Positions 41,701 through 50,800 of a DNA stretch of 64,000 nt are shown here, one piece after another (the stretch's first letter is position 1; each line of letters starts with the position of its first letter). Source of the DNA: Leptasterias polaris. Taxonomy: Eukaryota; Echinodermata; Asteroidea; Forcipulatida; Asteriidae. Where the stretch lies: positions 2,542,001-2,606,000 of the forward strand of contig JAZGTN010000052.1 of assembly GCA_037783415.1 (NCBI GenBank), read 5' to 3'. The position numbers were made by a program, and so were the translations under genes. The notes beneath the pieces are model-generated. The model worked only from the letters and a program-made list of their open reading frames with translations, was not told the DNA's origin and ran no database searches.

Positions 41701-44700
41701 AATACGCAAAAAAACATTTTGTTGTGAAACTTGACTGGTAGAACATTGTTGCTACAACTTCTCTTTTTATCAAGTAATAAACCACAAGGGAAAGTGACTG
41801 GGTCATTTTCAAGTAATTTGGGGCTTAACAAAGAAGAATAGACAAGAGCAGGATTTGAGCCTGCAACCTCCGGATTAACGTGCTGGTGCTCTACCAACTG
41901 AGCTATCTAGCCCTAATGTTGGCGGTCTCCCTATTGTTGTTAATATTTGTGTTCAGGGGTGGCAGTTGGAAGCCATTCAATCTTTAACTGCTGTAAAGCC
42001 AGAGATCACACCCAAGTTTGTGAATTTTGTTGTTGATGTCTTTTTTATAACCGTCGCTCAATTTCATACTTCCTTTTCGTTGTTCACCTTTATAGGACAG
42101 TGATTCTGATTGGTCAGATAATGACCATGATGATGCCCATTGGAAAGACGAAGACCAATCACAAGACTCATCTGATTCATCCACAAGTAGCTGGGAAACA
42201 GCAAGTGATGCCTCGGGAGCTGGTGATGAAGCCAACATTGCAAGGTTTGGACAATTACCAAAAAAAAAAATATATAAATCAGTTTCTATTCACTGTCACA
42301 TTGCAGTGGTCTTACCCATACTGTTACTTTCATTTTGCAGTAGTTTACTTATTGATACTTTTATTTGAAGAGGTTACTTATTGATACGTTTAGTTGAAGA
42401 GGTTACTTATTGATAAGTCTAGTTGAAAAGGTTCACTTAATGCTGCTTTCATTTTGCAGTAGTCACATGGGTGATGTCATACCATTGGAGCCCCAAGGGG
42501 ATACACTCTCGAGGATCACAGAGGATATAGAGGAGACCCGCACAGCCATCCATCGCATCCGTGATGAGCTTGCCTCCTTTACCAATTCCATCCCGGAGAA
42601 TCTGATGGAGGTGCCTCAGGACGCAAACCACATCCATGGAGGTTCAAGCCCTGGTCATATTGAGCACAGTCGGGACGGTAACCACATAGACAGCAGTGTG
42701 GACACCACTGAAACTGGTAGCCATCAAGAAAATGGTTTTCTGTCCCAGTCCGAGGTGAGCCAGCTAAAACCTCAAGCAGAAAATGAGATGAAGGAGGCGG
42801 CCTCTTCCCCAGAACAGATCCCTTCTCTATCCACAGACTCTGTAGTGGATGAGCAAACTTCCAAAGAGACAGTAGCCTCATCTGAGAAAGAGGATGACCC
42901 TGGGGTCACAAAACAGAAGGAGGATTGTAACCTTGACAACGAAGATGCCACTCCAAAGACATCAGAAGAAGGGACAGCACAAGCAGCATCTGCACAAGCG
43001 TGTGACAGTAAGAACTCTGGATTCTTCACTTATTTGTTACAGTTGCTGCACAAGTTGTTTGAAATCTTGGATTTATCATTTTATATTGTATAAAAGGGTT
43101 TCTTTCTGTTATTAAACAAAGGAGCAGTTGTGTGATTTTGAAACCATCAGTCAGCCATTTCTTGCCAATGAGACATTTTAAAGAGATAATAATATTGAAA
43201 TTATATGCCTAAATAACAATTTTTTTTGAAGTCTAAAGATGGTTATTAACCCAAATTACTAACTATTATGCATTTTTGGCGAACAAAACCAAGGACGCCT
43301 CATAATTGAACTTGATCACTGTAGTTCACAGCCTGGGGAAACCTGTATCCAAGGGTGCTTGCTATGTGACCCAGAAACACCGGGGTTAACCCCTATTCTT
43401 CCGTTCTGGGTTCTTTTACGTGCACTACCAATCCCAGTACACAGAACCTATGGCTTAATGTCACATCCAAAGGACAAAGCAATTATTGTTAAGTACCTTG
43501 CTCAAGGATACAAGTGCCACGAACGGGGCTCAAATCCACACTCTGTTGATCAGAAACACAAGTGCCACGAACGGGGCTCAAATCCACACTCTGTTGATCA
43601 GAAACACCAGAGGCTTGAGTCCGGTGCTCCTAATCCTTCGTCAATTGAGCTCAGTGTTGTGGAAATATTGAATGAGTGTATCTTGGGTTGAACCTGGATA
43701 CTACAAACTACAGCACAGTGTGTTTCATGCAGCACTGTCCTGAATGCTTTGACAATGCGTAAAGAAGTTCAAATATTTATAATGTGTTTTCTTTAGATTT
43801 CTTCTTAATGGAGGAGGTCACACAGAACCATCAGTTCAATTCAGCCAGTATTGTATTCCAACCAGAGGATCCAAAACAGTTCTCATTAACTATAAGGAGA
43901 GAGGTAAGCTTAACAAAGTTCCATAAACCCAACAAACCTCACCCAGAGAGCGAGTTCCCAAACCAATTGCAATTCCACAGGGCTTTCTTGAGTTTCCAAT
44001 CTGAACTCCTTTGTGAGTTTCCAGTCTTTTATTCTGTTTTTCTGATATCCAATTGTACATAGCAGTAGTGAGTTCGGTCCCAATCTCACTCGGTCATATT
44101 GAGATTCTAACCCTACTCAGCAGTAGATAGATCCCAGCTCAAAATCAGTTACTGTCAAAATCTTTGGCAAAACTCGCGTCCCAATATCAAATAGTAAATC
44201 AAATTTCACTGAGCCACAGTGAGTTCTTAATCATTCAGTGAGAGTAAGATTTTAATCCTACATAGCAGCATATAGATCACAACTCAAAAACAATAAAGTT
44301 TGCAATAGAAAAAACTCATTCGGCAAAATTTGGGTCCCAATCTCACATACATGTAGCAATACTCGGGTCATATGCCACAGTTTTAACTATTAGCTATTAT
44401 CCAATTCAGCAAGAATGAGACTACCCACACAGTGTTACAACATTGAAGCCTTGAAGTCTTGCTTTCTAACTGGTCATAATCAGAAACCCTTTGTGCAATA
44501 TTTCTGTAGATGCGCTTGCTCCAGACATCACTTCCACAAGGCATCAGAGTCAAAGGATTTGCTGATAGAATGGTAAGTCAACAGTTCATCTGTTGTCTAT
44601 CAAAAGTTTGGTACAGTCAATATCTGCTTGTGAACTTCAATTAGAAGATCTACTTTCCAACTGTAGTAAGGTTTGCGGTAAAACCATTTACATTTTTAAC

Positions 44701-47322
44701 AACTTTTTCATTTCCATGTACGTAGTGTTACCGCAAACCTTACTAGAATGTGTCTCCCCCATGCAAAGTTACAAATCCTTCTTATGTACATGGTGTTACT
44801 GCAAACCTTACTAGATTGTATCTCCACCATGAACAGTTTTAAATCGTTACTTCTTTCCACCTCCACATTTCACCAGGACCTCTTCTCGGTACTCTTTGAG
44901 GGCCCAAGTAACACCCCGTATGAGAATGGACTTTTTTACTTTGACGCCCGTCTTCCAAAAGACTACCCTAAATCGCCACCCGTCATGCACTTCCATGCCT
45001 ACTGCAGCGGCAGACTCAACCCAAACCTGTACAATGACGGCAAGGTCTGCATTAGCCTTCTTGGAACGTGGACAGGAAAGGTATGTGTATGGTAACAGAA
45101 ATACAAGAATCAGGCATAAAAATACTACGCAGTTATTATATAGTACTTTATCTGCAATGTCTTTGTATTTTTCTGTCCCATAGTTTTGTTGATGTTAACC
45201 CTGCATTATGATTCTTCTCCCTTCACACCTGCAGGGCAGCGAGATATGGACGAGCAAATCTAACCTCCTGCAAGTGTTAGTCTCCATTCAAGGCCTGATC
45301 CTTGTGAGTGAGCCTTACTACAATGAGGCTGGCTATGAGAAGCATCGTGACTCTGTGCCTGGAACGGAGAACAGCAGGTTGTACAACGAGACGGCCATCT
45401 TGAAGATGGTCCAGGTGGGTTTCCTCTCAGCTCCTCCCACTTTGCGAAACGGGACGGGTTGGCGTAGTGGTATCTTTCCTTGCCTTCCACCTGTGGGACC
45501 CCGGTTCGAATCCCGCCGGGAGCACTATGTCCACTGGGCTCAAGCTCTGGTGTTTCTGACTAGCAGAGTGTGGGTCCGAACCCCGGTCGTGACATTCGTG
45601 TCCTTAAGAATGACACTTTACAATTTTTGCATTGGGACAGAAAGGTGAAGGTCCCGTGTGTTGTGTAATGCTAAGAAAAGGAGTTTTCCCGGGTGTTTCT
45701 AGCAGTGGCTGCTGAATACAACGCAGCACCTTGTCCTTATAATATGCTACATAAATCAGTCTCATAATTCATAAAATGTCAAAACATGTCTTAAAAAGTG
45801 CTTTTGTTTTGTTTGTTCAAGTGCTATGAGCACCTTATTGTTGGATACGTAGGCTATATAAGACTCTAATATTATTCTTAAAAGTTAACCTTCTATTTTG
45901 AATATCTGTGTGCAGTCAATGACTCTGATGTTAACGAATCCCCCCGAAGTGTTTCATGAAGAGACGGTCAGCTTTTGTCGCCAGCATGGTCACAGGTGCG
46001 TACACTCATCTTCAACCTCTACATTTTTTAAGAAAATCCCCTAGTGGATACCCATGCCTATCATTACAGACTGTGAGGGGGGGGGGGGGGGGGGGGGTAG
46101 CCAGTCATAAGCCATTCAACCTGTATAGCCAGGGATCACACCCAAGTTAATAATAAAACCTGGGAAGCGGCAGCAGAGGGATCTCATTAACCCTTTCAAT
46201 ACCGCATTTTTTATAGGGGTCACACTGCTGTGTACCGCATTTTTTCACACACACACACACACAAAAAAGCAACGTGCAGTGTTCACATTTTTTCAATCTT
46301 GATTTTCTGTGTGAAGACATATTTTTGTGGAAAAACTTTATGCATACAATTTGTAGCTTATGAAATTACCTTTTATATGATGTCAAATTTGTATACATTA
46401 TCTTTATGTCCTTTGTCACCTCGATCGGCACGAATGGGTCAAGGCCCGCCGGGTCCACGCCCAAGCCCACGGCGTTGAACGGGTGCCGTGCTCAGTCCAG
46501 CTACCGGTATATCGTCAGGATAGTTGTCATAATTGAACGTGCCTGGCGACGAAACATCACGAGTTTCATCTGAATCTTCACTAGGTTCTTCTTCAGATAT
46601 TTCCGAGTCCAATTCGGAGTCACTTACGACAAATATTTCAACCAAAACCTCCAGGTCACGAACAGCCATAATGGTGATTTTTTGTCGGGAAAACGGAAGC
46701 GTGAAATCTGGAAGTACTGCTGCATGCAATGTAATTTTTCTCGGAATATCGTAATGGTGACCCCCTATACAATACACACCATTGTGAAGCTCGATAAACA
46801 AGCTACCCGTCTATATAAAGGTCAACAGCAGAGGGCGCCAAACAAAATAATTACAGGCTCTCAAACGCCGCTGCTTTTTGTGTCGAGTAAACTCGACATT
46901 GGTACGGAAGCACTACACGGTGCACTGTCGAGTAAACTCGACAATGGTATTGAAAGGGTTAAGGGGTAGGGACTTTTTATTTCAAATATCAGGTAATAAT
47001 TCCACAAGGGAAACTAACTGAAAATTATTTTGGGTTGAACAAAGAACAATTTATTACTTTGATTGTTACATCTTGTACCGTCCTGACTGACAAAAGTTGC
47101 CATTACATTTCTTTGTTTTACAGGATGATTAGACGCGTTGAGCATTGGCTTTCACTTGGTGATCGGTCACCGGGTAGCCGGGCACCAGGGAAGGGAGATC
47201 AAGAAGAATTCACCGCGCCAGCTTTTCCGCTTCTTCCGCTCTCCAGAGGATTTGTGCTCAGTACGAGACAGGCATTACGGGCATACAGGGCAGCGCTAGG
47301 TGTGACCGGAATCCCAGAGTAG
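29509..47322 (+). CDS. UBE2O: UBE2O, E2/E3 hybrid ubiquitin-conjugating enzyme (19 coding exons, complete)
   Basis: Exons: 29509-29706, 30694-30861, 31379-31476, 32043-32103, 33671-33811, 34424-34551, 35260-36748, 37602-37704, 38318-38417, 39609-40476, 40972-41067, 42096-42244, 42460-43007, 43797-43903, 44510-44572, 44877-45080, 45235-45414, 45916-45995, 47124-47322 (stop TAG). All phases join; total 4980 nt, 1659 residues. In animals this enzyme alone ubiquitinates orphan ribosomal proteins and other basic, NLS-bearing clients. Order: N-terminal conserved region 1 ([13 protein letters not shown], residues ~50-265), acidic Ser/Thr-rich linker and basic NLS-like stretch (~300-735), conserved region 2 ([30 protein letters not shown]; ~740-1150), acidic linkers, helical segment ([19 protein letters not shown]; ~1220), then the UBC domain (~1405-1590) and C-terminal tail ([18 protein letters not shown]). 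ATG at 29509 lies in CAAAATGGCG and matches the expected N-terminus. Human UBE2O is about 1292 residues; the extra length is in the linkers. Confidence 0.96.
31538..31968 (-). mobile_element. SINE family F, copy 3, with internal insertion
   Basis: Head at 31953-31870 (CGAGCAGTCTATTCACCAGA, GGGTTCGAATCCCGGTCATG on the minus strand). The body (GATGGCTACTTCAAGGTGAG; GGAGCCTGGCTGGTAAAGCA) is interrupted at 31675-31781. UBE2O intron 3. Confidence 0.7.
32534..33530 (-). mobile_element. LINE (non-LTR) reverse transcriptase fragment
   Basis: A 227-codon open frame (32534-33217) with reverse transcriptase motifs in order: [19 protein letters not shown] (here [15 protein letters not shown]), [70 protein letters not shown] and FADDTTI (the A/YxDD-type catalytic box). 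More decayed coding sequence of the same element extends to about 33530 in other frames. Motif style is CR1/Jockey-like. It is cut off after the FADD region and lacks both ends, so it is a dead fragment, inserted antisense in UBE2O intron 4. Confidence 0.9.
33942..34165 (+). mobile_element. LINE 3' end (ORF2 C-terminus and tail)
   Basis: Positions 33942-34061 read [20 protein letters not shown]... [17 protein letters not shown], the usual C-terminal end of CR1-like LINE proteins (LWN and FK..I/V..YL motifs). After the stop there is a short 3' region ending in AT-rich DNA near 34165 (TTTAGCCTTGTTTTGGGCAA). It is sense with UBE2O, in intron 5, and lies ~400 bp from the antisense RT fragment in intron 4; the two are separate insertions. 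Confidence 0.7.
35260..36748 (+). CDS. UBE2O: UBE2O exon 7: giant linker exon
   Basis: 1489 nt, residues ~265-761. It begins in conserved region 1 ([13 protein letters not shown]...), then runs through ~240 residues rich in Ser, Thr, Glu, Cys and Gly. Next comes a predicted helical/coiled-coil part ([19 protein letters not shown], then [20 protein letters not shown]), a basic patch ([17 protein letters not shown]), an acidic patch ([16 protein letters not shown]), a second basic patch ([19 protein letters not shown]), and finally conserved [20 protein letters not shown]. The alternating acidic and basic blocks before the GERV motif occur in vertebrate UBE2O too; the basic blocks act there as NLS. 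The Ser/Thr block is not recognisable in vertebrates. Confidence 0.93.
37872..38066. mobile_element. Fold-back element, family C copy 5
   Basis: GCCCAGTTTCATAGAGCTGC at the left, CAGCTCCATGAAATTGGGCCC-type end at the right; inner AAAATAAGGTTACCAGCCAA. In UBE2O intron 8. Confidence 0.75.
38443..38800 (+). mobile_element. Family A MITE, copy 2
   Basis: Starts AGGGAAAGTTTGGTTTTAAG and ends CCAAACGTATACCTTCCCT; same inner blocks as at 27032, with more substitutions. Lies 26 bp after the UBE2O exon 9 donor, in intron 9. Confidence 0.75.
39609..40476 (+). CDS. UBE2O: UBE2O exon 10: conserved start, long lineage-specific insert
   Basis: 868 nt, residues ~829-1118. The first ~40 residues ([30 protein letters not shown]) match conserved region 2, which continues directly in exon 11 ([19 protein letters not shown]). 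In vertebrates the two halves are about 25 residues apart; here ~250 residues of Ser/Thr/Asp-rich sequence lie between them. The insert starts with three degenerate repeats built on T-H/Q-I/M-G-x-x ([27 protein letters not shown]). No stop or frameshift is present and both splice sites are good, so it is likely translated. Confidence 0.92.
40590..40915 (+). mobile_element. SINE family G
   Basis: tRNA-like head TTTGCGTAGAGGTATCTTGC and CCCCGGTTTAAATCCAGCCA (box B), a ~220-bp body and an A-rich tail ACATATGAAATGAAATGAAA at 40890-40912. UBE2O intron 10. Confidence 0.65.
41756..42015 (-). mobile_element. SINE family E, copy 4
   Basis: Minus strand: GGCTAGATAGCTCAGTTGGT, then GTTGCAGGCTCAAATCCTGC; tail ACCCAGTCACTTTCCCTTGT and TTATTACTTGAT. 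Near-complete. In UBE2O intron 11, 80 bp before exon 12. Confidence 0.8.
42460..43007 (+). CDS. UBE2O: UBE2O exon 13: helical segment and acidic linker
   Basis: 548 nt, residues ~1200-1383. Contains a heptad-like helix ([20 protein letters not shown]) where vertebrate UBE2O has its coiled coil, followed by ~130 residues rich in Ser, Glu, Asp, Thr and His without known fold. The acceptor TTTTGCAG/TAG at 42458-42459 has a near copy 119 bp upstream (see findings). It ends with a single A, completing an Asn codon with exon 14. Confidence 0.9.
43270..43645 (-). mobile_element. SINE family F, copy 4, with 48-bp duplication
   Basis: Shares CCAAGGACGCCTCATAATTG and GTAAGTACCTTGCTCAAGG with copies at 18715 and 18040. 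The head region holds a 48-bp tandem duplication (43510-43605), so box B is present twice. UBE2O intron 13. Confidence 0.65.
43510..43605. repeat. 48-bp tandem duplication in a SINE
   Basis: Two copies of ACAAGTGCCACGAACGGGGC ... CAGAA in direct repeat, identical along the unit. Confidence 0.9.
44510..45995 (+). CDS. UBE2O: UBE2O exons 15-18: UBC catalytic domain
   Basis: Exons 44510-44572, 44877-45080, 45235-45414 and 45916-45995 encode most of the E2 core: [52 protein letters not shown], then [20 protein letters not shown] and [20 protein letters not shown]. Exon 14 supplies the strand before it. The catalytic Cys is in [10 protein letters not shown], codon 45048-45050, residue 1497 of the model. 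The usual HPN of E2 enzymes is replaced by LNPN, as is normal in the UBE2O class. All core landmarks are intact, so the enzyme should be active. Confidence 0.95.
44666..44812. repeat. Inverted and direct copies of a 16-bp motif
   Basis: GTAAGGTTTGCGGTAA at 44666-44681, its exact reverse complement at 44728-44743, and a one-mismatch copy (TTACTGCAAACCTTAC) at 44797-44812. Related phrases occur at 15740-15770, 20060-20085 and 39160-39190, so this is a dispersed repeat. In UBE2O intron 15. Confidence 0.75.
45444..45547 (+). mobile_element. SINE family G head fragment
   Basis: GGGTTGGCGTAGTGGTATCT (box A) and ACCCCGGTTCGAATCCCGCC (box B), closely matching 40617-40690. It starts 30 bp after the UBE2O exon 17 donor. 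Confidence 0.65.
45548..45775 (+). mobile_element. SINE family F fragment
   Basis: GGTGTTTCTGACTAGCAGAG, GTGTGGGTCCGAACCCCGGT (box B) and TATGCTACATAAATCAGTCT; box A lost. UBE2O intron 17, directly after a family G head. Confidence 0.55.
46191..46958. mobile_element. Internally deleted piggyBac-type transposon
   Basis: Perfect 13-bp terminal inverted repeats (CCCTTTCAATACC at 46191-46203; GGTATTGAAAGGG at 46946-46958) flanked on both sides by TTAA (46187-46190; 46959-46962), the piggyBac target duplication. The right part has two copies of a hairpin, TGTCGAGTAAACTCGACA, at 46881-46898 and 46926-46943. Inside is a minus-strand remnant of a transposase start. It is inserted in a tRNA-Lys-like SINE, in UBE2O intron 18. 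Confidence 0.88.
46439..46669 (-). pseudogene. piggyBac transposase N-terminal remnant
   Basis: A 76-codon frame beginning [20 protein letters not shown] and rich in acidic and Ser residues ([13 protein letters not shown]), as is typical of the disordered N-terminus of piggyBac transposases. It stops after [11 protein letters not shown] without any DDE catalytic part. Identification rests mainly on its place inside an element with piggyBac ends. It cannot encode an active transposase. Confidence 0.6.
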
Positions 47323-47528
47323 CTTCTTAGGTTCAGCAAGAGCTTTTTTCACCAGCAGGGCTCGAATTTTACACTGTACCGCAGGCCATTAGTTTCAAGT
47401 AATAAGGAAAATGTACTTACATAAAACAGCACTCCTTGCCAAGTGTATGTCACTGTGATTGTGAAACGGCTCATCCAACGTTTGCTTGAACCGAATGCAC
47501 AGAGTAGCTGTTTTAGACAAACAGAGAA

Positions 47529-47538
47529 AATAAATAAA
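47529..47538 (+). terminator. Candidate UBE2O polyadenylation signal
   Basis: Two overlapping AATAAA hexamers at 47529-47534 and 47533-47538, about 207 bp after the UBE2O stop codon. These are the first canonical signals downstream. Such hexamers are frequent in AT-rich DNA, so this is a position-based guess. Confidence 0.35.
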
Positions 47539-47639
47539 CATATACTTAATATGCACAGCAGATATCAATGTTTCAATGAGCCATTTATGTGTTAGACTTT
47601 TGACTTGCTTAGTCACAAGTTACCATTTAAATTTGAATT

Positions 47640-47920
47640 CCTCCGACTATAGAGACAGTTTCTATGTTAAATGGTTTGGGCCAAACTTTTGTATAGCAAC
47701 CTCCAGATGGGCAAACCCTGGTACCATTGTGCTGTACACATTCATTCAGAATTGTGTATGGGTGTTTGCCGTCTCTTACGTAACTACAAAAAAGCTTGCC
47801 CCGAATCATGTGTCGTATTTACTGTAAGTCTGGGGAATTCAAATTGAGGTAGTTACGTGTGACTGAGCAAGTCGTTTTACCAGACATCATTCAAATCTAA
47901 CTCATAAATGGTTTATTGAA
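47640..47920 (+). repeat. Dispersed repeat copy with inverted inner segment
   Basis: Flanks (TAGAGACAGTTTCTATGTTA at 47650; ACCAGACATCATTCAAATCT at 47879) match 56989 and 57160 in the same order and strand. The inner part (GGTACCATTGTGCTGTACAC ... GTATGGGTGTTTGCCGTCTC) is the reverse complement of 57038-57096. Confidence 0.7.
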
Positions 47921-49711
47921 ACAAACAAAAACTATAGCAAAGCTAAATATTTCACAATTTTCAGCAGCAAATTACTGCTGAACGTCAGAGTGCTTAATGG
48001 AAAACCTTCTTTCTTGAACTTTTGTCCATAAGAGTAAAATGTATGGTTTTTGAAATTTATTTGTGTGTGAAAAGGTGTTGTTAAAAACAGCACCAGTTAT
48101 GAAACCAAAACAGGTAAGGGTAGTGAGGTCTTGTATTTATTAAGCACAATTATGTAAGAATTGTGAACAATTTTCCCAAAATTAATTTTTCCGTCAATAC
48201 TAATGATTTTTAATACATACTAAGTTGTGGAAAGTGGCATTTGAGAATCTAAATTTCTTCCCTCTAACCATACATTACATCATTGGTTTTTTAGAAAATC
48301 TAAAATTAATTTACAATCCTCTACTGTACGCTGCTATGTTACCATTCAAAACCACATTAGTGAATGGTTCCAAATGGTGTATCAACTTTCTCTAAATAGT
48401 TACCATGTGTAGGGCCGGGAGGTTAAAAGCTATTATCTTCACTTTGATCTCGACTTCAGCTGGTTGGACCTTTACAATCAGTGAGCTTTCAAATCAAAAG
48501 AGTTTCATTTTCTTTGTCGACAATCACCAATCCTGTATTTTGTCCTTAATTAGAGTGTGTAGATAGACGTGTGGAGTTGTTGAGAATGAGATATATTGCA
48601 ACAAATAATGTTTGTAGAATCTAAATTGCTGTCAAAGTTAGTTAATCAAAGACCTTGCCGCACAAATTAATTTTTTATCCCTGGCAATTTGTAGGGGCAA
48701 TCAACATTTGAATAACAGTGTCTTACCGTCCCTAAGAAAGTTAAGTAAAGATTAAAATATGGGAATGTGTTTTCTTTTTGGGGATTGCTTGTAAATTGAC
48801 TGTTGCGCGACCTTAAAACGTGACCTCGTTTTGATATCGACCACTGGCAAACCCCTCTGTTGCTAGACAGACATTAATAGTTGATGTGTGTGATTTAATT
48901 TTGATCATTGGGCAAACCTTTGAACTCAGTTCACCCTCGCTTACTCTGTCTCCTCCAATATCTTTCCTTAGGTTTTGTTCGTCTCTGATCAATTGTATTG
49001 TTTTTTAAAGAGTTACAATAAATTGCATCGGGGGATAAGGAATATTTTTTGGGGTTGTTGCAATACTCAGTTCTTTCTCAAGTCCGGTAAGAGAAAATCC
49101 ACAGGCATACTTCCTGATCCAACTATGGTCAAACTAAGCTATGCTTGGCATTTGGTTCAGGCCTTCAAATCTTACACAAAGTATGAAGAATCTGGTGTTT
49201 AGAAATCTTAAATACTGTATTGTTGTTGGTGATTTTTAGAGTAGACCTTATGCACATGGCGTCACTGTGGTGGGGCGCCCTCAAGTGGCGGTTTAAAGAA
49301 TCGTTTTACCTCTTGAAGCCAATAGATCCTTTCTAAAACGCTTTGTAGTGAGGGATTAGAAATTGGACCAAGTCTTCACCGTAATCTTTTGCATAGAAAA
49401 CTTGTAATATGGCATCCCTGCTGTGGTGCATCCTCTATCAAATGGGACGGTTCAAAATTGGGTTCTGGACAACTAAACTCATGAGAACCCGTGCAAATTT
49501 CCCCACAATAAGTACTCTCATGTAAATATATATACATATCTATATATACCTATATATATAAGAAAACAGTAATATTTATTCATTTATTATGATTCAGGGT
49601 AATTGACGTCTGTTAAATTTGGTGTAATAACTCATTACTTGCTTGAATATGAATTTTCTTATGTTCTTTGGTTATTTACTTATCTAGCCTACTTTAAGTT
49701 GACTTTTTAGC

Positions 49712-49888
49712 AATAGACCTTATGCATTGACGTCACCAAGCCGCCATCTTAGAGGTAAACTGATGATGAAACAATGGAAACGCGCTGATTTGTACGCGCG
49801 GCGCACAGGATTGGCCAATGAACATCTTCCTTTTGACCTCTAGGTGAGGGCGCCCTACTCAAATGACGTCATATGCATAAGGTCTATT
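49712..49888. mobile_element. 177-bp MITE with CRE sites in its inverted repeats (family D)
   Basis: Perfect terminal inverted repeats AATAGACCTTATGCAT (49712-49727) and ATGCATAAGGTCTATT (49873-49888). Just inside each is a perfect TGACGTCA (49728-49735; 49864-49871). The element also holds GCGCCCTACTCAAATGACG and GGCCAATGAACATC (CCAAT box). A sister copy is at the left edge of the window. No coding potential. Confidence 0.85.
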
Positions 49889-50528
49889 TGACAATATTCT
49901 GAAATACAATTTGTTTCTCTCTCAATACTTGACGTTGCCATTCAATTTAATAGAGGTCACCATAACCGTGTTTATGTGTTTACTTGCTCAGGGTGGGTGG
50001 GGGGGGGGGGGGGGGGGGGAGGGTAGGTTCTATTGGACTGTGTTTATTTCCTTCATGAAAAGGGATCAAGTACTGGAACTGTTCAACTAAACTCTTTAAG
50101 TGATGTTTGGAGCTTTGCATTGTGTGGATAATCCTAGGAAATAACTATTACTGGTAAACTTACAATAACTGTTACAAGTAAACTTGCAAGCACCCTCAAG
50201 TTTTCTAGTAGTTTAGTTACTTCTTTGTATACAGTGTAAATGTTCTGTAAACAGTTCATAATCATTTTCAGTCACCCACCTTTAATGTATTCACCAGTAC
50301 TTGGACTACAGATGTGATCAGTTGAATGTACTTGCGGGCTTATGGATCATATAAGTGTGAATAATGCATAATAAGGGATGTCAATGTGCTGAAGTTTCCG
50401 TATTTAATTGTTTAGTATTTCACTAAACTGGAGGTATTCATTCTAAGTCCAACAGTTTACAATATACCCCAACTGGGACATATTAGTATATCTGAGCTGA
50501 CCAAGCTCTCTCAATCGCTACCCTCCTT

Positions 50529-50800
50529 GGTCCATTGAGGATTTCAATGATTCCTGATTAGGAAAACTCTTGGGTGATTTTGTAATTTAACTAGCCAATT
50601 GGGATATACTTATACCCCGATTTGAACTTTCTTCTTCCATTGAACATTTTCAAAGACTCCTCATCAGGAGATCTGTTGGGCGATTTGAACAAACAAACTA
50701 TCCCTGTCGGGATGAGTTGAACCCCGATTTGAACCATCTTATCCCAATGAGGTGTTGATATAATCCTCCATTGGGAACCTTTTGGATGATGGGGACTTAA
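50529..50800. repeat. Degenerate ~105-bp tandem repeat, ~2.5 copies
   Basis: Phrases recur at about 105-bp spacing: GGTCCATTGAGGATTTCAAT / TTCCATTGAACATTTTCAAA / ATCCCAATGAGGTGTTGATA, and ACCCCGATTTGAAC twice at 50616 and 50721. Intergenic. Confidence 0.6.

Larger units (their letters stand above)
46045..47050 (-). mobile_element. SINE family E, copy 5, split by piggyBac
   Basis: 46110-46190 (AGCCAGGGATCACACCCAAG, GGGAAGCGGCAGCAGAGGGA) and 46963-47050 (CAGGTAATAATTCCACAAGG, TTTTGGGTTGAACAAAGA) are collinear with 4970-5087 and neighbours once the 768-bp transposon is removed. In UBE2O intron 18. Confidence 0.7.

Noticed and set aside
48975..49202. 75-codon plus-strand frame in the intergenic gap
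   Set aside because: No known motif, no splice-linked exons, and length is expected by chance.
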